This document shows positions 6,486-8,000 of a stretch of 8,000 bases of DNA, piece by piece. The notes under the pieces were generated by a model. It saw only the letters and a program-made list of their open reading frames with translations, was not told the DNA's origin and made no database searches. How positions within the stretch are numbered: position 1 is the stretch's first letter; each line of letters begins with the position of its first letter. The stretch spans positions 1 through 8,000 of the forward strand of contig JAHENO010000009.1 of NCBI GenBank assembly GCA_018609945.1. The letters run 5' to 3'. This DNA is from Haloarculaceae archaeon (GTDB taxonomy: Archaea > Halobacteriota > Halobacteria > Halobacteriales > Haloarculaceae). Position numbers and translations under genes: made by a program.

Positions 6486-6968
6486 ATGCGAGTGACGCCG
6501 GAGACCGTTCGCGCCGAACGCGAGTGGGTGCACGGGCGTGCAGACACCGTCGTGCCGCTGATAAACGATGTCCGCGCCGACCTCGGGGACCTGTTCGATA
6601 CCGACGTGGACGAGGTGTCGCCAGGACAGTACCGGGGTGCAGTCGACGACGTATTCGCGGACGGCGACCTGGCTGTCAACGTCGCCACGCTGGTGTGCTT
6701 GCTCCGGAACCTCGACGTCGCAGACGACTATCCGGGGTTCGTCGTGGACGAACTGCTGGGCCGCGAACTCGCAGGGATGATCGCGGGTACGCAGCCGTTG
6801 CGCATGCTCGGGGAGGCGACCTTCCACTTTGCCGACGTCCACACCCACGGCGAGGCGAGCGCGGCCGCCGGCGCGGACGACCTCGACGCCGCGCTCGCGG
6901 CAGGCTTCCAGACCCGCCTGCCCGGATGGAACTGGACTGAAAGCGAGAGCCCGTTTTCAATCCAATAG
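6486..6968 (+). CDS. Acidic cytoplasmic protein of unknown function
   Basis: A 160-residue protein with no signal peptide or membrane segment, and no domain I can name. It is acidic, especially at residues 36-61, and is predicted mostly helical. Visible features are a charged N-terminal helix (about 1-35), a hydrophobic middle (62-100, with DYPGFVVDELLGRELAG), a His cluster FHFADVHTHGE (113-123: H114, H119, H121), an Ala/Asp-rich linker (124-140) and a tail LPGWNWTESESPF (145-157). The His cluster could bind metal, but nothing confirms it. The ATG at 6486 is preferred over a GTG at 6477 because GGTGG precedes it at ribosome-binding distance. The composition and codon use match real haloarchaeal genes. 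It diverges from fttA, and whether the two are functionally linked is unknown. Confidence 0.8.
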   Translation: MRVTPETVRAEREWVHGRADTVVPLINDVRADLGDLFDTDVDEVSPGQYRGAVDDVFADGDLAVNVATLVCLLRNLDVADDYPGFVVDELLGRELAGMIAGTQPLRMLGEATFHFADVHTHGEASAAAGADDLDAALAAGFQTRLPGWNWTESESPFSIQ

Positions 6969-7011
6969 CGATTGGCAGCAGAATCCAGGCACCCCCTGGT
7001 ACTGTCTGCTG
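6962..7011 (+). terminator. Tandem hairpins after the gene of unknown function
   Basis: CCAAT (6962-6966) pairs with ATTGG (6971-6975) across the stop codon. Immediately after, CAGCAGA (6976-6982) pairs with TCTGCTG (7005-7011), enclosing CCAGG (6985-6989) paired with CCTGG (6995-6999). This folded region sits at the 3' end of the gene, within a convergent gap. No long T-run follows, so a termination role is a guess; it may instead protect the mRNA end. Confidence 0.3.
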
Positions 7012-7114
7012 TCTGTCAGAATCGGCGTGCGAGATGGATGGCGTGTGGCGTATGTCTATCATCGGAAGACTGGGGTTAGTCTCTCTCGTTGACTCCCGTA
7101 GCCGTATATACATC

Positions 7115-7339
7115 TTAGGCGAGTCCCGCCGAGAGCAACAGGTGGCCGACGAAGACGAGAATGCTTCCGCCTGTAAATGCTGGAACTACACCGACTTCGA
7201 TGATCCAGTACCAGTGGATCAGGAGATACCCGGCCAGGAGAAATCCGCCCATGACGGTTTTGTCTCGCCGGTAGAGGTACCCAGCACCCCACATCACGAA
7301 ATTCAAACCGGCGGCCAGCCAACGTTCGATCGAACTCAC
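7115..7339 (-). CDS. Small haloarchaeal membrane protein
   Basis: A 74-residue protein with GTG as its start. It has two or three hydrophobic segments (about residues 6-22, 29-47 and 53-73) separated by the basic turn YRRDK (23-27), so by the positive-inside rule that turn is probably cytoplasmic. The arrangement GxGYLYRRDKxxGGFLLAGYLLIHW resembles small TM2-like membrane proteins, but I do not assign a named family. The preceding SHOCT gene on the same strand stops 5 bp upstream, so the two are very likely co-transcribed and perhaps translationally coupled; only a weak AGGA precedes the GTG. The only other in-frame start choices would remove part of the first membrane segment. No function is claimed. 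Confidence 0.68.
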   Translation of the reverse strand: MSSIERWLAAGLNFVMWGAGYLYRRDKTVMGGFLLAGYLLIHWYWIIEVGVVPAFTGGSILVFVGHLLLSAGLA

Positions 7340-7344
7340 GTGTC

Positions 7345-7698
7345 CTATTCACGTCGGAGGCGCTCGCGTCGTTGTTCGAATTCCTCGTCGGAGAGATCTC
7401 CACGCGCATAGGTGAGTCGCAATTCTTCGAGTGCGGCATCGGTCCCTTCGCTACCAGGCCGGGTAACCGCTCGATACAGTAGGTAGCCGCCACCGAGAAG
7501 AATCACGAGCGGGACCATCCACATCACGAGCCACAGCCCCAGTCCTCCCGTCCCGTTCCACATCCCGCCATCCAACATGTGTCCGCCGCCCCACATTCCC
7601 ATCATTGGCCATGCGAACACCATCATCAACACGGGGAGAAGTAACACGATGGAGACGACGAGCAGAAGCAGGCGGACGAGGTCGTTACTCTCAGCCAT
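7345..7698 (-). CDS. SHOCT-domain membrane protein
   Basis: A 117-residue protein with two membrane helices (about residues 8-30 and 54-76) and a short cytoplasmic C-terminal SHOCT domain (DUF2078) at 87-115: ALEELRLTYARGDLSDEEFEQRRERL, with the family's LxxRYARGEIxxEEFxxRxxxL pattern. SHOCT domains are thought to mediate oligomerisation. Between the helices is a loop rich in Met, Gly and Trp with one His (PMMGMWGGGHMLDGGMW, 31-47), which should face outside. The frame is open upstream to 7992, but the ATG at 7698 is chosen because a TATA-like element lies 24-29 bp before it and the longer version adds Cys/Ser-rich residues unlike the family. It is first in a two-gene unit with the small membrane protein at 7115-7339. 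The physiological role is unknown. Confidence 0.82.
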   Translation of the reverse strand: MAESNDLVRLLLLVVSIVLLLPVLMMVFAWPMMGMWGGGHMLDGGMWNGTGGLGLWLVMWMVPLVILLGGGYLLYRAVTRPGSEGTDAALEELRLTYARGDLSDEEFEQRRERLRRE

Positions 7699-7721
7699 AG
7701 AGGGAGTTGGCGGACAGGAGC

Positions 7722-7727
7722 AATAAA
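7722..7727 (-). promoter_or_regulatory. TATA-like element of the SHOCT operon
   Basis: On the minus strand this reads TTTATT, placed 24-29 bp before the ATG at 7698. No ribosome binding site precedes that ATG (CCAACTCCCTCT), so a leaderless transcript starting at the ATG is the simplest reading. Confidence 0.5.
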
Positions 7728-7823
7728 CCCAAAGGTGAGTCCCACGAATCAAGAATTGTACCGTGTCAGCCATCCGATTTTGCTTTTGCAGAATCGATAC
7801 TCTGTACTCTATATCGATCACAC

Positions 7824-7846
7824 AGATTCCAGTCAATCGGGAATCT
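7824..7846. repeat. Short inverted repeat in the SHOCT-proS intergenic region
   Basis: AGATTCC (7824-7830) and GGAATCT (7840-7846) are perfect 7-bp reverse complements around a 9-nt spacer. It lies about 70 bp upstream of the proS TATA box and 100 bp upstream of the SHOCT promoter, a plausible place for a dimeric regulator. The surrounding 7740-7860 is notably richer in A+T than the rest of the window. A second pair, ATCGAT at 7793-7798 and 7813-7818, is nearby. Function is unproven. Confidence 0.4.
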
Positions 7847-7915
7847 CTCACGTTGGCACAGACGAGGACTTTCCCGACGGGGCACAGCGCGGACCCGCGA
7901 CGGGAAGACAGCGGG

Positions 7916-7921
7916 TTTATA
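7916..7921 (+). promoter_or_regulatory. TATA box of the probable proS gene
   Basis: TTTATA, preceded by GCGGG (a possible BRE region), lies 24-29 bp before the ATG at 7945. This is the best TATA match in the window by sequence and spacing. No ribosome binding site precedes the ATG, so the transcript is probably leaderless. Confidence 0.65.
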
Positions 7922-7944
7922 CTCGCGCCCGTGGACACACCGGT

Positions 7945-8000
7945 ATGAGCGATTCGGAGCAGGAACTCGGCATCACCGAGTCGAAGGAACACGCCACCGG
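7945..8000 (+). CDS. proS: Probable prolyl-tRNA synthetase, N-terminal fragment, partial
   Basis: Only the first 18 complete codons are inside the window, and the gene continues past base 8000. The visible residues are MSDSEQELGITESKEHAT. From memory of the family, haloarchaeal prolyl-tRNA synthetases start with a short acidic leader followed by QELGITESKExxxGEWYxEVV, and the visible part matches the first half of that. The enzyme would charge tRNA-Pro with proline in the cytoplasm. The start is supported by a strong TATA box 24-29 bp upstream. The call rests on a very short stretch; the downstream sequence would settle it. Confidence 0.7.
   Translation, partial: MSDSEQELGITESKEHAT

Noticed and set aside
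6252..6848. Possible N-terminal extension of FttA
   Set aside because: The frame is open, but the extra residues are antisense to the gene at 6486, do not resemble the family, and would make the protein about 200 residues longer than other aCPSF1 proteins.
7034..7411. Plus-strand open frame (125 codons) across the SHOCT-side gap
   Set aside because: It lies antisense to the small membrane protein and to the end of the SHOCT gene, and has no recognisable features.
7763..7948. Small plus-strand open frame (61 codons) upstream of proS
   Set aside because: There is no ribosome binding site or properly spaced promoter, the composition is unlike haloarchaeal proteins, and it overlaps the proS promoter and start codon.

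Overview
This window looks like a chromosomal segment of a halophilic archaeon (Halobacteria). The signs are high GC, a strong acidic bias in every soluble protein, TATA-like boxes about 24-31 bp before start codons (leaderless or near-leaderless genes), and archaeal marker genes. The main marker is a full-length aCPSF1/FttA transcription-termination ribonuclease; a short N-terminus resembling haloarchaeal prolyl-tRNA synthetase is another. The genus cannot be fixed from the sequence alone.

Layout. (1) 1-156: the 3' end of an AMP-forming acetyl-CoA synthetase. It converges on (2) 195-1172 (-), a CysD/PAPS-reductase-like PP-loop ATPase. (3) 1275-1700 (+) is a small F420/flavin-type PPOX oxidoreductase, divergent from the PP-loop gene. 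(4) 1701-1780 is a perfect 15-bp inverted repeat flanked by TGA triplets, filling the gap between convergent genes. (5) 1802-2290 (-) is a DUF457/YdjM-like membrane protein. (6) 2425-3246 (+) is an endonuclease III-type DNA glycosylase, followed 8 bp later by (7) 3255-4262 (+), a CaCA-family cation antiporter; the two probably share a transcript. (8) 4326-6251 (-) is fttA (aCPSF1). (9) 6486-6968 (+) is an unrecognised acidic protein divergent from fttA. (10) 7345-7698 (-) and 7115-7339 (-) are a SHOCT-domain membrane protein and a small membrane protein, apparently co-transcribed. (11) 7945 onward (+) is the start of a probable proS, with a clear TATA box.

Most of the window is ordinary housekeeping sequence with little evidence of transfer. 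There are no rRNA or tRNA genes, CRISPR arrays, intact transposases or obvious pseudogenes. Every gap is shorter than about 250 bp. The best candidates for something undescribed are the 80-bp inverted-repeat unit at 1701-1780, the CysD-like protein without a CysN neighbour, the SHOCT/small-membrane-protein pair with a Met/Gly/His-rich loop, and the long shared intergenic region between fttA and its unknown divergent neighbour.
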